41,100 bases of DNA from Vermiphilus sp. Lineage in GTDB: Bacteria; Ratteibacteria; UBA8468; B48-G9; DTJG01. Of the stretch, positions 26,124-34,579 are shown one piece after another; positions within the stretch are counted from its first letter, which is position 1; each line of letters opens with the position of its first letter. Both the position numbers and the translations under genes were made by a program. The stretch covers positions 1-41,100 of the forward strand of contig DYKA01000005.1 in the NCBI GenBank assembly GCA_020722805.1, written 5' to 3'. The notes beneath the pieces are model-generated. The model had not been told where the DNA came from. It saw only the letters and a list, made by a program, of their open reading frames with translations, and did not search any database.

Positions 26124-27246
26124 CAAACCTGTGGTTCTTGTAATTGATGATGAACTCGGCCCGAGAGAGTCATTGAGAATCCTTTTGAATGACAGATATT
26201 CGGTTGTAATTGCAACAAGTGGTGATGAAGGAATCAATATGCTCAGGTCATATCCTGTGGAAACAATTATCCTTGATCTGAAGATGCCGGGAAAATCAGG
26301 CATTGAGACACTTGAAGAGATAAGAAAACTGAGCAGCGATGTACCTGTAATTATCCTCACTGGATTCGGTACACTTGAAGCAGCACAGAAAGCAGTTCAT
26401 CTGGATATCTTTGAGTTTGTCAGCAAACCATTTGACATAAATGAAATGAAGAACATTGTAAAACGTTCCATTGAGAGATACAGGGTTAAGGCATCAACAA
26501 GAAATATCCTTGACCAACTGCAGAAACTCAATCTAACTCTTGAAGAAAGAATTCATGAACTGGAAAAGTTTGCGATGGTTGGTGAACTTTCAGCAGAACT
26601 ATTGCACGAAATAAATAACCCTCTTACAATCATACTCGGATATGTCCAGATACTGCTGGCAGAAATAAATAAGAAAAACAAAGCGTCTGTTGATGAAACC
26701 CAGAAATATCTGCAGGTTGTGGAAAACGAGGTCAAAAGGTGCCAACTTCTTGCAAAAAGTTTTCTTGATATTTCTAAGAAAACATTCAAATATGTACCAG
26801 TGAACATCAATTCATTGATTGAGAATATGGTTTACTTCCTGAAGGACAATCCTGTTGCAAAAAACATTAAATTTTTTTGTAATTTTGATCCTGAGCTCCC
26901 CCTGGTTATGGCGTCGCAGGAACAGCTCCAGCAGGTCTTTACCAATCTCTTTATAAATGCTATTGAAGCCATCAAATCCAGCGGCTCAATAACCATTTCA
27001 ACCCAGAAAGACGCAAACAAAGTCATCATAAAGATCGCTGATACAGGCGTCGGAATGCCGCCTGAAGTCGTTTCAAGAATATTCAAACCGTTTTTCACAA
27101 CCAAACAGGACAGAAACACAGGCATTGGTCTGACCATAACAAAAAAAATAATTGAGGCGCATAAGGGCACGATATCTGTTGAAAGCAAAGAAGGCCAAGG
27201 AACCACATTTACAATTTCTTTTTCAGCATATTCACGGAACGTCTGA
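26065..27246 (+). CDS. Receiver-histidine kinase hybrid protein
   Basis: I start at MESTNLPEV (26065) because GGGGAGG lies 7 nt upstream; the track start at 26029 has no such site. The receiver (about 20-140; VLVIDDE, Asp in IILDLKMPGKSG, Lys in FVSKPFD) comes before a short coiled linker and a soluble kinase core. HisKA is LLHEINNPLTIILGY, and HATPase boxes are QVFTNLFINAIEAI, DTGVGMP and GIGLTITKKII, all intact. There are no membrane helices. The first 59 bp overlap the end of the FadL-type gene in another frame, so it is probably coexpressed from the sigma-54 promoter and could feed back on it. It converges on rpoN with a 38-bp tail-to-tail overlap. Confidence 0.88.
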   Translation: MESTNLPEVLSAAGTQRTSDKPVVLVIDDELGPRESLRILLNDRYSVVIATSGDEGINMLRSYPVETIILDLKMPGKSGIETLEEIRKLSSDVPVIILTGFGTLEAAQKAVHLDIFEFVSKPFDINEMKNIVKRSIERYRVKASTRNILDQLQKLNLTLEERIHELEKFAMVGELSAELLHEINNPLTIILGYVQILLAEINKKNKASVDETQKYLQVVENEVKRCQLLAKSFLDISKKTFKYVPVNINSLIENMVYFLKDNPVAKNIKFFCNFDPELPLVMASQEQLQQVFTNLFINAIEAIKSSGSITISTQKDANKVIIKIADTGVGMPPEVVSRIFKPFFTTKQDRNTGIGLTITKKIIEAHKGTISVESKEGQGTTFTISFSAYSRNV

Positions 27247-28477
27247 GATAAGAGTTTACAATTTCTCTCTTGTGTCTGTATTTATTGACTGTTCTTGGTG
27301 CAATCTGAATACCGATTTCCTTCAATTTTTCAGATATATGCCTGTCAGAAAGGACTTTCTCAGAATTGTCAATAATGTTTTCAATCATGTCAATAACAAA
27401 GTCCTGGCTCTGTCTTGACGATGAATAACTGAACAGTTTTTTTAACTGAAAAATACCTTGATGTGTTGCCACATATTTTCTTGAAACAGCCCTGCTTATA
27501 AGTGATGTGCTGCAGTTAAACCTCGCAGCCAGATCTTTTTCCATAAGCTTCTTCAATGAACCCCTGCCTAAAATGAATTCTCTCTGGTACCAGATAATAT
27601 AATTGATTATTTCTTCCAGAAACTTGCGGCGATTTTCAATGCAGGCAAGAAACTTTCTCGCCTGGTTGAGTTTCTCTTTAAGAAATCCCATTTCTCCAGC
27701 ACTTATTGAACTGGATTTTAACAGTTTAAGGTATTTTTCATTAAGGAAGATTTTGAACAGTTTGTCCTCGGCAAACTCAACAATAAACCCCCTGTCAGAA
27801 TCCTTCACAATTACATCGGGCAGAACCGGCATTGCCTGTTCTGATTCACCACAGGCTCTGCCGGGAAAAGGATTAAGTTTTCTAATATCCTCAATTATGC
27901 AGGAAAGTTCGTGGTCAGTCAGTTTCATTTCTTTTCTGATACGCGTGAACCTTCCTGATAATAGATCGTCTCCATGTTTTGAAAGAACTTCAAAAGCAAG
28001 GCTGTTATCCATCTTTTTTATTTTCATCTGCAGAATAAGACATTCCAGAATATTACGCGCTCCAATACCTGCTGGTTCAAGTGATTGAACAACACTCAAT
28101 GCTTTTTCAACTGTATCTCTATCTGCCTTTGTCATACTACATATCTGTTCAATTGAAAACCTCAGGTATCCATCCCTGTCAAGCAGGTCAACAATAAATG
28201 CTGCCGTCTCAGAAATCACCGGTTCTGCAACAATGTATGCAAGCTGTTTCTTCAGGTTGTCAGAAAGTGTTTCCCTCGTTTTCTGTGGTTTTTCAAAAAA
28301 GGAACTGCTGTGCGGAAAATCTTCTGGATATATCTTTTCAAACTCAAGAAATGGATTACCCAAAGCAGAATCCTCACAGATGTCAGCAAGTTCCTGAACC
28401 GAACATACCAGCACCTTCTGAAATAAAATATTAATCTGAAACTGACGAAGTTCCTGACTGAGAGATTGATTATTCAT
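27209..28477 (-). CDS. rpoN: RNA polymerase sigma-54 factor
   Basis: RpoN directs polymerase to -24/-12 promoters that need an AAA+ activator. The 422-residue protein is slightly short for the family. It has a reduced region I (SQELRQFQINILFQKVLVCSVQELADICED), the core-binding domain (AFIVDLLDRDGYL, SLEPAGIGARNILECL), the HTH segment (SRAVSRKYVATHQGIFQLKKLFS) and the C-terminal RpoN box APRTVNKYRHK (consensus ARRTVAKYR). The NtrC-type activator and sigma-54 promoter in the same region make this a complete local circuit. It is divergent from mgtC and appears to have a leaderless sigma-70 promoter. Confidence 0.93.
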   Translation of the reverse strand: MNNQSLSQELRQFQINILFQKVLVCSVQELADICEDSALGNPFLEFEKIYPEDFPHSSSFFEKPQKTRETLSDNLKKQLAYIVAEPVISETAAFIVDLLDRDGYLRFSIEQICSMTKADRDTVEKALSVVQSLEPAGIGARNILECLILQMKIKKMDNSLAFEVLSKHGDDLLSGRFTRIRKEMKLTDHELSCIIEDIRKLNPFPGRACGESEQAMPVLPDVIVKDSDRGFIVEFAEDKLFKIFLNEKYLKLLKSSSISAGEMGFLKEKLNQARKFLACIENRRKFLEEIINYIIWYQREFILGRGSLKKLMEKDLAARFNCSTSLISRAVSRKYVATHQGIFQLKKLFSYSSSRQSQDFVIDMIENIIDNSEKVLSDRHISEKLKEIGIQIAPRTVNKYRHKREIVNSYLRRSVNMLKKKL

Positions 28478-28483
28478 ACTTCT

Positions 28484-28512
28484 ATTTTAAGGACAAAAGA
28501 AAATACTTACAA
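28484..28512 (-). promoter_or_regulatory. Sigma-70 promoter of rpoN, leaderless arrangement
   Basis: TTGTAA (28512-28507) and TAAAAT (28489-28484) are 17 bp apart. The ATG follows TAAAAT after only six bases (AGAAGT), so the predicted transcription start is the A of the start codon. No Shine-Dalgarno is present, which agrees. Confidence 0.5.
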
Positions 28513-28523
28513 ATGGACATTGT

Positions 28524-28551
28524 TTGACACAACATGAAAAAATGATACATT
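28524..28551 (+). promoter_or_regulatory. Sigma-70 promoter of mgtC, leaderless arrangement
   Basis: A perfect TTGACA (28524-28529) is followed after 16 bp by TACATT (28546-28551), then six bases (AAAAGT) and the ATG. As for rpoN, the transcript would start at the start codon and there is no Shine-Dalgarno. Confidence 0.55.
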
Positions 28552-28557
28552 AAAAGT

Positions 28558-29235
28558 ATGATAACCGAACTTGAGTGGCTGTTCAGAATACTTCTAACCG
28601 GAATATTAAGCAGTATTGTCGGATGGGAAAGGGAAACCCATGCCAGAGCAGCCGGATTCAGAACATTAATTCTCGTGGGAATGGGCTGCTGTCTTTCAAT
28701 GATTGTTTCCCTGAGAATAACTGAACTTTTCTCAGGGGTTGACTCCCCTTATTTGAGGATTGACCCTGCAAGGATTGCCTACGGGGTACTCACAGGAATA
28801 GGTTTCATTGGTGCAGGAACAATAATAAAAGATAGAGGCAATGTTCGTGGTCTGACAACTGCATCCTGCCTCTGGGGCGTCAGTGCAATGGGCCTTGCTA
28901 TAGGATGTGGTTATTACTTTCTTGGAATTGGAACAACAGTGCTCATAATGATCACTCTCATGATCCTCAAAAACATTGAACTGAAAATTCCCCGCGATGT
29001 ATATTCAAGAATACAGATAAAATTTTCAGAAGAAAATCCCGGATTTCTTAAAGAGATTTTCAGTCAGATTTCAAGTATGGGATACAGGATACTTGAATTT
29101 TCCATTTCTGAATTGAGAAATGAAAAGACCTATGTTGCAAAAATCCTGTGCATCTCAAGAAATAAAAAGGATGGTATAGCCATTCTACAGGAATTAAAAA
29201 AATTTGACAAAATCATTGAGATTGAATTCAAATGA
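28558..29235 (+). CDS. mgtC: MgtC/SapB-family membrane protein
   Basis: The 225-residue protein has four to five membrane helices with the family motifs IVGWERETHARAAGFRT, LTGIGFIGAGTIIKD and VRGLTTASCLWGVSAMG. A cytoplasmic ACT-like C-terminal domain (about 145-225) follows. MgtC proteins act in magnesium-limited growth and modulate ATP synthase or transporters in some bacteria; SapB-type relatives have unknown roles. Gene context gives no further hint: it stands alone, divergent from rpoN and convergent with the ceramidase-like gene. Confidence 0.88.
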   Translation: MITELEWLFRILLTGILSSIVGWERETHARAAGFRTLILVGMGCCLSMIVSLRITELFSGVDSPYLRIDPARIAYGVLTGIGFIGAGTIIKDRGNVRGLTTASCLWGVSAMGLAIGCGYYFLGIGTTVLIMITLMILKNIELKIPRDVYSRIQIKFSEENPGFLKEIFSQISSMGYRILEFSISELRNEKTYVAKILCISRNKKDGIAILQELKKFDKIIEIEFK

Positions 29236-29259
29236 GATGTTTCCCGTGTACCAAAGAAA

Positions 29260-30633
29260 TTATCCGGCAGTGCAGGCAGCATGTTTTCTTAACAATTCCT
29301 GAAACTGAGAAATAAGCGCCTGTTCTGCTTCGGGAGCAAGTTTGCATGGTATCGGACTTGTCTCATAACTTGCTTCCATTCCGATTGACTCAAAAACGCT
29401 CACATCCGGAAATTCTTCCTTAATCTTCTTATTCTCTTCTGCAACACGGAATGCTTTTTCATCAGGCACATAACCAAGAAATCCATTGCAGTTTTCAACC
29501 ACCCACTTATGCTTGAAGTCAAGCATCTTCTTTATTTTTAAGCCAATGCCTGAAAATATTTCACCTGAAGTGAAAAATACTGCTGCAGTACTGTCAACCG
29601 TCAACAGCGCAACATTATTGTCAAGATAATCTGACCTTATTTCTGCCTGCTTGAGCAAAGATCTTCCAACAATTGATCTGAGGTTGTTTGAAGGATATTT
29701 CTGAACATATTCTTTCGCCTGCTCAATCTGCTGCCGGGTAATTTTTCTTTTCGGCATTCTGAATGTTTCTGCAGAGAAAGCAATACATTCCGCAGGAACG
29801 CATTCAATATTTTCCTGAAGATTCTTGATATTTTCAAAGAGGGTACTAACAATTCTTTCAACAATTTCAGGACTTCTCGTCTGACTGTCATAGGGATTGA
29901 TGTGATTGATATCTCCCGCAGCACCGTTAAAGAAAATTGCACTGCAGCCGAAATGCCTTGAAACCCTGTCAACAAGAATTCCAGGCCAGTCACTTGATAT
30001 CAGTTCGCCTCCAATCGTATCAGGATGAAGTGGAAAGTTTATAGCCAGACAGAGTAATTGACCACTTTTATCCTGAATCTTCATAACATTGAGGGTGTTG
30101 TCAAGTTCTCCAGAAGGCTCAACGATTTGAGATCTGTCAACTGGATTTGTGATTACCATACCATTTTTCATTTTATAACGCCTGATAAAAGAAATTCCTG
30201 AGACATTGACACTGCCAAAACCCAGATAAGCATTCTGACGGCTTTTATAGGACTGTTCAACTGCATCAAAAAACAAAAGAGGCAGTTTTTCTATGTATCC
30301 AGGATTAATGGGGAGCTCTTCAGTATATATGAGGGTCTTGTTGTATCCTGTCAGAGGTCCTGTATGAGTGTGGGTGCCGTGAACAACAATATCAAACCGT
30401 TTTATGCCGAGCTTCTCTGCAATCATTCTTTTGAGTTTTTCACGAATTTCTGGTTCAACCCAGCAAAAATCTGCAGAAACTGCAAAAAAGGTCCCCTGTC
30501 CATCATCAAAACAAATGCATCGTGCATAAAGGTCATCCCTGATACCCTTTGAAACCCTTTTTTCAAAATAACCAACAAGACCGCTTCCCACAGGTGGACT
30601 GACAAGAGAACTACCAAAGCCAATATTAACCAT
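29260..30633 (-). CDS. Neutral/alkaline ceramidase-like hydrolase
   Basis: The 457-residue protein resembles the catalytic domain of neutral ceramidases and related non-lysosomal hydrolases. The metal-site motif is HGTHTHTGP, HPDTIGG supplies another likely ligand, and FFNGAAGDINHINPYD contains the family NGAAGD signature. It lacks a signal peptide and the C-terminal immunoglobulin-like domain of true secreted ceramidases, so it is probably cytoplasmic and the substrate is not established. In Planctomycetes and related phyla such proteins are abundant and often linked to sugar metabolism. It is the last gene of the housekeeping operon, overlapping ispG by 8 bp. Confidence 0.8.
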   Translation of the reverse strand: MVNIGFGSSLVSPPVGSGLVGYFEKRVSKGIRDDLYARCICFDDGQGTFFAVSADFCWVEPEIREKLKRMIAEKLGIKRFDIVVHGTHTHTGPLTGYNKTLIYTEELPINPGYIEKLPLLFFDAVEQSYKSRQNAYLGFGSVNVSGISFIRRYKMKNGMVITNPVDRSQIVEPSGELDNTLNVMKIQDKSGQLLCLAINFPLHPDTIGGELISSDWPGILVDRVSRHFGCSAIFFNGAAGDINHINPYDSQTRSPEIVERIVSTLFENIKNLQENIECVPAECIAFSAETFRMPKRKITRQQIEQAKEYVQKYPSNNLRSIVGRSLLKQAEIRSDYLDNNVALLTVDSTAAVFFTSGEIFSGIGLKIKKMLDFKHKWVVENCNGFLGYVPDEKAFRVAEENKKIKEEFPDVSVFESIGMEASYETSPIPCKLAPEAEQALISQFQELLRKHAACTAG

Positions 30634-31678
30634 CTGTCATCTCCTTTAGTCTTGAAAAGAATACTCTTTCGATATGTTTCAACGAATATGTTCCTATTAT
30701 TCTTCCTTTTACAAAAAGTGCAAATCTGTTTTTCCCACCAGCAATCCCTATATCTGCCTGTTTTGCTTCACCAGGTCCATTTACGCTGCAGCCCATAATG
30801 GCAACCGTAAGATTTTTTATCCCGGGATATTTTCTTGAATACATAAGGATTTTCTTTTTAAATTTTGTGACAATTCTGTCAAGGGGAACCTGACACCTTC
30901 CACAAACAGGACATGATATAATCTCAGGTTGAAACCTTCTAAGTCCAAGTGCTTGAAGAATTGCACATGCGGCCTCCACCTCACGTTCGGGGCTCTCGGT
31001 GAGAGAAACCCTCACTGTGTTTCCGATGCCCTCAGAAAGAAGGATACCGATTCCCAGAGCGTTCTTGGCAAAACCGTAATATCCTGAACCTGCTTCAGTA
31101 ATACCCAGATGCAGTGGATAATTACATCTCTCAAAAATTCTACGGTAGGCAGCAATGGTATCATTTACATATGGTGTTTTCAATGAGATAACAATATCAA
31201 AAAAGCCCATATCCTCACACAACTTTATTGAATCCATGGCAGCATTAACAATGCTGTTTACAACACCTCCCTGTGTGATTTTTATTGAGCCAGAATTCAG
31301 CCCGAGCCGTACAGGAATTTTTCTTTCCATTGCGGCTCTTATGATTATGCGCATCCCATCCTCTGATATGTTTGAAGGATTTACCCTTATCTTATCAACC
31401 CCTGCTTCAATTGCTTCAAGGCCGAGGGTATGATTATAATGAATATCAGCAATAAGAGGAACAGATACACTCTTTTTGATTTTTCTGATAGATTGGACAT
31501 CACTCTTATTCAGTACGGCAAGCCGCACGATTTCACCACCCGCAAGCTGGATTCTTCTTATCTGCTGTATAACTTTTTCAGCATGAGAGGTTTGAACTTT
31601 TGTCATGGTCTGCACAGAAACTGGAGCATCACCGCCAATAAGGATATCTCCGACCTTAACGCAGCGAGTTTTTCTCAT
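30626..31678 (-). CDS. ispG: 4-hydroxy-3-methylbut-2-en-1-yl diphosphate synthase
   Basis: IspG is the iron-sulfur enzyme of the penultimate MEP-pathway step. The 350-residue bacterial-length protein has the TIM-barrel opening VKVGDILIGGDAPVSVQTMTK, the DIHYNHTLGLEAIEAGVDKIRVNPSN segment and the cluster ligands in SCPVCGRC and the IMGCSVNGPGEAKQADIG motif. The start overlaps the rseP stop by ATGA. Together with dxr two genes upstream it shows the non-mevalonate route. Confidence 0.96.
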   Translation of the reverse strand: MRKTRCVKVGDILIGGDAPVSVQTMTKVQTSHAEKVIQQIRRIQLAGGEIVRLAVLNKSDVQSIRKIKKSVSVPLIADIHYNHTLGLEAIEAGVDKIRVNPSNISEDGMRIIIRAAMERKIPVRLGLNSGSIKITQGGVVNSIVNAAMDSIKLCEDMGFFDIVISLKTPYVNDTIAAYRRIFERCNYPLHLGITEAGSGYYGFAKNALGIGILLSEGIGNTVRVSLTESPEREVEAACAILQALGLRRFQPEIISCPVCGRCQVPLDRIVTKFKKKILMYSRKYPGIKNLTVAIMGCSVNGPGEAKQADIGIAGGKNRFALFVKGRIIGTYSLKHIERVFFSRLKEMTDG

Positions 31679-32742
31679 CTGTTTATTTTTTCTGTCAGAA
31701 TTCTGATTATGTCGTTATATGTTACAAGAACAACCATTATCAACAAAAATGCGATTCCAGCCAACTGCCCCACTTCAAGCAGTTTCTTGTTTGGCTTGCG
31801 TCTCAGTATTTTTTCTCCAAGAAGCCCTATAAGATGGCCTCCGTCAAGGACAAAAAACGGGAATAGATTAACAAGCCCGAGGTTTATATTTATGAAAGCA
31901 ATGAAATAAAGAAAACTTGCTATACCTGCCTTTATAATCTCTATCGTCATTTTGCTTATACCAACAGGTCCAGAAAGTTCCTGAAATGAAACCTGTCCTG
32001 TAAACAATAGCCTGAAACTTACAAGAATTACCTTGAACATCCTTGCATATTCTTTCCCCGCTTCAAATACTGCCTGAAAAAAATTATAGTGGACAATTAT
32101 TTCCTTTGGCATGATTCCAATAACATACCTTTTCTTGCCCTTAAACATTGACCTGTCTTTCTCCATCAGTTTTGCGGAAACCGAAATCTTCAGTATTTGA
32201 GAACCCCTCTGAACCTCCATAATAATCGGTTTTTCCGGCGAAATATTCGCTTCCTCTGTAACGTTCCTTACAACATCAAACCATTCCCTGCACTCCTTAC
32301 CATTGACAGAAATAACTCTGTCGCCCTCCTTAAAACCTGCAATCTCAGCTGGAAAATTCTTCTGGAGTCCGCCTATTGTTGTTCCGTCGTATCTTGAAAT
32401 ACCAAGCATAAGTGCCGGTATCAAGAATACATAGGCAATCAGTATATTGTGGATGGCACCTGCAGAAACAATCAATGCCCTTTTCCCGGGAGCAAGGGCT
32501 GCATATTCATCCGGCGATTTGCTTTCTATCATATCCTCGCCTGCCATCTTCACATACCCGCCGAATGGTATGAGAGAAAGGATGTACTCTGTGTTATTTC
32601 TCTTCCAAGAAAAAATCTTCGGACCAAAACCAAATGAAAATTTTTCCACCCTTACTCCAAGTTTTCTTGCAACCCAGAAGTGCCCGAACTCATGAATAAG
32701 TATGACAACCCCAAATACAATCAAAATACCAAGGATGAACAT
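31675..32742 (-). CDS. rseP: RseP-type site-2 intramembrane zinc protease
   Basis: This 355-residue membrane protein has the zinc motif HEFGHF in the first helix, one PDZ domain (about 120-200; GDRVISVNGKECREW) and the second metal motif LDGGHL near the C-terminus. RseP cleaves anti-sigma factors and leftover signal peptides within the membrane. E. coli RseP has two PDZ domains; a single one is common elsewhere. No anti-sigma gene is in the window. It sits between dxr (26 bp gap) and ispG, the usual order. Confidence 0.95.
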   Translation of the reverse strand: MFILGILIVFGVVILIHEFGHFWVARKLGVRVEKFSFGFGPKIFSWKRNNTEYILSLIPFGGYVKMAGEDMIESKSPDEYAALAPGKRALIVSAGAIHNILIAYVFLIPALMLGISRYDGTTIGGLQKNFPAEIAGFKEGDRVISVNGKECREWFDVVRNVTEEANISPEKPIIMEVQRGSQILKISVSAKLMEKDRSMFKGKKRYVIGIMPKEIIVHYNFFQAVFEAGKEYARMFKVILVSFRLLFTGQVSFQELSGPVGISKMTIEIIKAGIASFLYFIAFININLGLVNLFPFFVLDGGHLIGLLGEKILRRKPNKKLLEVGQLAGIAFLLIMVVLVTYNDIIRILTEKINR

Positions 32743-32768
32743 TTTCTCCTCCGAAAATCGCTGTAATC

Positions 32769-33896
32769 TTACCTGAAAAATAAATCCGCAGTAGCCCTGA
32801 CCTGCTCTCTTATCTGACAGTCAAGAGCTAAAATATCATCAGGCGTATCAACGCAAACTTCTCTATGTTTTCCCAAAACCTTCTCAACCAGCACAGGTAT
32901 CCTATCAAAACTGATGCTGCCTTCAAGAAACATTCTGACGGCCTCATCATCTGCGGCATTCAGCGCTGTGAGATAAGAACCTCCTTTTTTCAGTGCTTCT
33001 TTTGCAAGGTCAAAACACGGAAACATCCCTGACTTAACACTATAAAATGAAAGATCTTTTATCCTTGAGATGTCAAGTTCAGACATACCGCAATCAGTTC
33101 TTTCAGGATAGTTCAGGCAATAATTGATTGAATACCTCATATCAGGGATTGAAAGGACCGCCTTTACAAAGCCGTCGCAGAACCTTACAAATCCGTGCAC
33201 GACTGCCTGCGGATGCAACACAACATTAATATTCTCCTTACTTACACCAAAAAGGTAAAATGCCTCAATAAGCTCCAGACCTTTATTCATCATCGTTGCA
33301 GAATCAACACTTATCCTCTTTCCCATTTTCCACACAGGATGACTTAGAACCTGTTTGGCACTAACCTTTCCAAGATCTCCCTTATAGTTCAAAAACGGAC
33401 CGCCGGACGCAGTAAGGGTGATATCAGAAACCCCTGAATTCTCTCTGTCAAGAATCTGAAATATTGCATTGTGTTCACTGTCAACCGGCAGAATTTTCCC
33501 TTTTTTTCCTGAAAGGAGATGCCCTGCACAAACAACAATTTCTTTTGTGGCAAGTGCGACCGTCTTGCCCTGTTCAAGAGATTTCAGGGTGCATCTCAAA
33601 CCAGCAAGCCCTGAAATTGCCATAACAACAATATCTGTTTCAGGCAGTGTTGCAAGAAATTCAAGACTCTCCTCACCATACAGACATTCGGTCTTTTCTA
33701 TTCTGTTTTTCCCTGTATTTTCTCCAGAAAAAACCACAAAGCGTGGCCTGTATTTCATGACCTGTTTTATAAGAAGATTTTTATGCCTGCTTCCGGCAAT
33801 ACCGTAAACAGAGAGCTTCCCCGGATGCCTGCTGATGACATCCAGCGCTGCTTTCCCTATTGAGCCTGTTGAACCAAGAACCACAACATTTTTCAT
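32769..33896 (-). CDS. dxr: 1-deoxy-D-xylulose 5-phosphate reductoisomerase
   Basis: Dxr performs the committed MEP-pathway step. Residues 1-20 give the NADPH-binding VVLGSTGSIGKAALDVI. The metal and substrate segment LPVDSEHNAIFQ and the loops TLTASGGPF, HPVWKMGKRISVDSATMMNKGLE are intact. Length 375 is normal. Its ATG overlaps the uppS stop by 4 bp. In the widespread order uppS-cdsA-dxr-rseP, cdsA would lie here, but it is absent with no remnant. Confidence 0.97.
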   Translation of the reverse strand: MKNVVVLGSTGSIGKAALDVISRHPGKLSVYGIAGSRHKNLLIKQVMKYRPRFVVFSGENTGKNRIEKTECLYGEESLEFLATLPETDIVVMAISGLAGLRCTLKSLEQGKTVALATKEIVVCAGHLLSGKKGKILPVDSEHNAIFQILDRENSGVSDITLTASGGPFLNYKGDLGKVSAKQVLSHPVWKMGKRISVDSATMMNKGLELIEAFYLFGVSKENINVVLHPQAVVHGFVRFCDGFVKAVLSIPDMRYSINYCLNYPERTDCGMSELDISRIKDLSFYSVKSGMFPCFDLAKEALKKGGSYLTALNAADDEAVRMFLEGSISFDRIPVLVEKVLGKHREVCVDTPDDILALDCQIREQVRATADLFFR

Positions 33897-34579
33897 AAGC
33901 CGCCAAATTTCCTTTTTCTTCTGGCAAAATCGTCAATTGCCCTTTTCAGGTCATCCTCAGAAAAATCAGGCCAGAGAACCTGTGTAAAATAAAACTCTGC
34001 ATATATTGACTGCCATATAAGGAAATTGCTCAACCGCTGTTCTCCCGCTGTTCTTATCACAAGGTCAACATCTGGAAGATCAGAAGAGTAAAGAAATCTT
34101 CCGAATGAGGCTTCATCAAGATCCCTAACAGAAAATTTCATTTTTGACAGAACTTTTATGGCGTCTATTATTTCCTGCCTTCCACCGTAATTAACAGCAA
34201 AGGTCAGATTAAGCCCTGTGTTTTTAAATGTAAGTTTCTCTGTATCACCGATGATTTTTTGCAATTTTTCAGGCAGCTGCCCGATCCTTCCGATAAAACG
34301 AACTCTTATATTTTCCGCATGCAATGTTTTCATTTCAACAACAAGCGTTGACTCCATAAGTGAAAAAAGAAATTCAATTTCCTGTCTCGGTCTTTTCCAG
34401 TTTTCAGTTGAAAACGAATAAAGCGTAAGATATTTCACATTATTATCAACAGATGCCCTCACAACCCTTCTAACAGCGGATATACCTTCTCTGTGCCCTG
34501 CTACCCTTGGCAGACCCTTTTTCTGTGCCCATCTGCCGTTTCCATCCATTATTATTGCAATATGAACTGGAACCATCAT
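33893..34579 (-). CDS. uppS: Undecaprenyl diphosphate synthase
   Basis: This cis-prenyltransferase makes the C55 lipid carrier for peptidoglycan and surface polysaccharides. The 228-residue protein has the signature HIAIIMDGNGRWAQKKGLPRVAGHREG, the FSTENWKRP segment and the C-terminal DLVIRTAGEQRLSNFLIWQ. Two adjacent ATGs could serve as start; the first overlaps the lptB stop by ATGA. It links isoprenoid genes downstream to wall synthesis. Confidence 0.96.
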   Translation of the reverse strand: MMVPVHIAIIMDGNGRWAQKKGLPRVAGHREGISAVRRVVRASVDNNVKYLTLYSFSTENWKRPRQEIEFLFSLMESTLVVEMKTLHAENIRVRFIGRIGQLPEKLQKIIGDTEKLTFKNTGLNLTFAVNYGGRQEIIDAIKVLSKMKFSVRDLDEASFGRFLYSSDLPDVDLVIRTAGEQRLSNFLIWQSIYAEFYFTQVLWPDFSEDDLKRAIDDFARRKRKFGGL

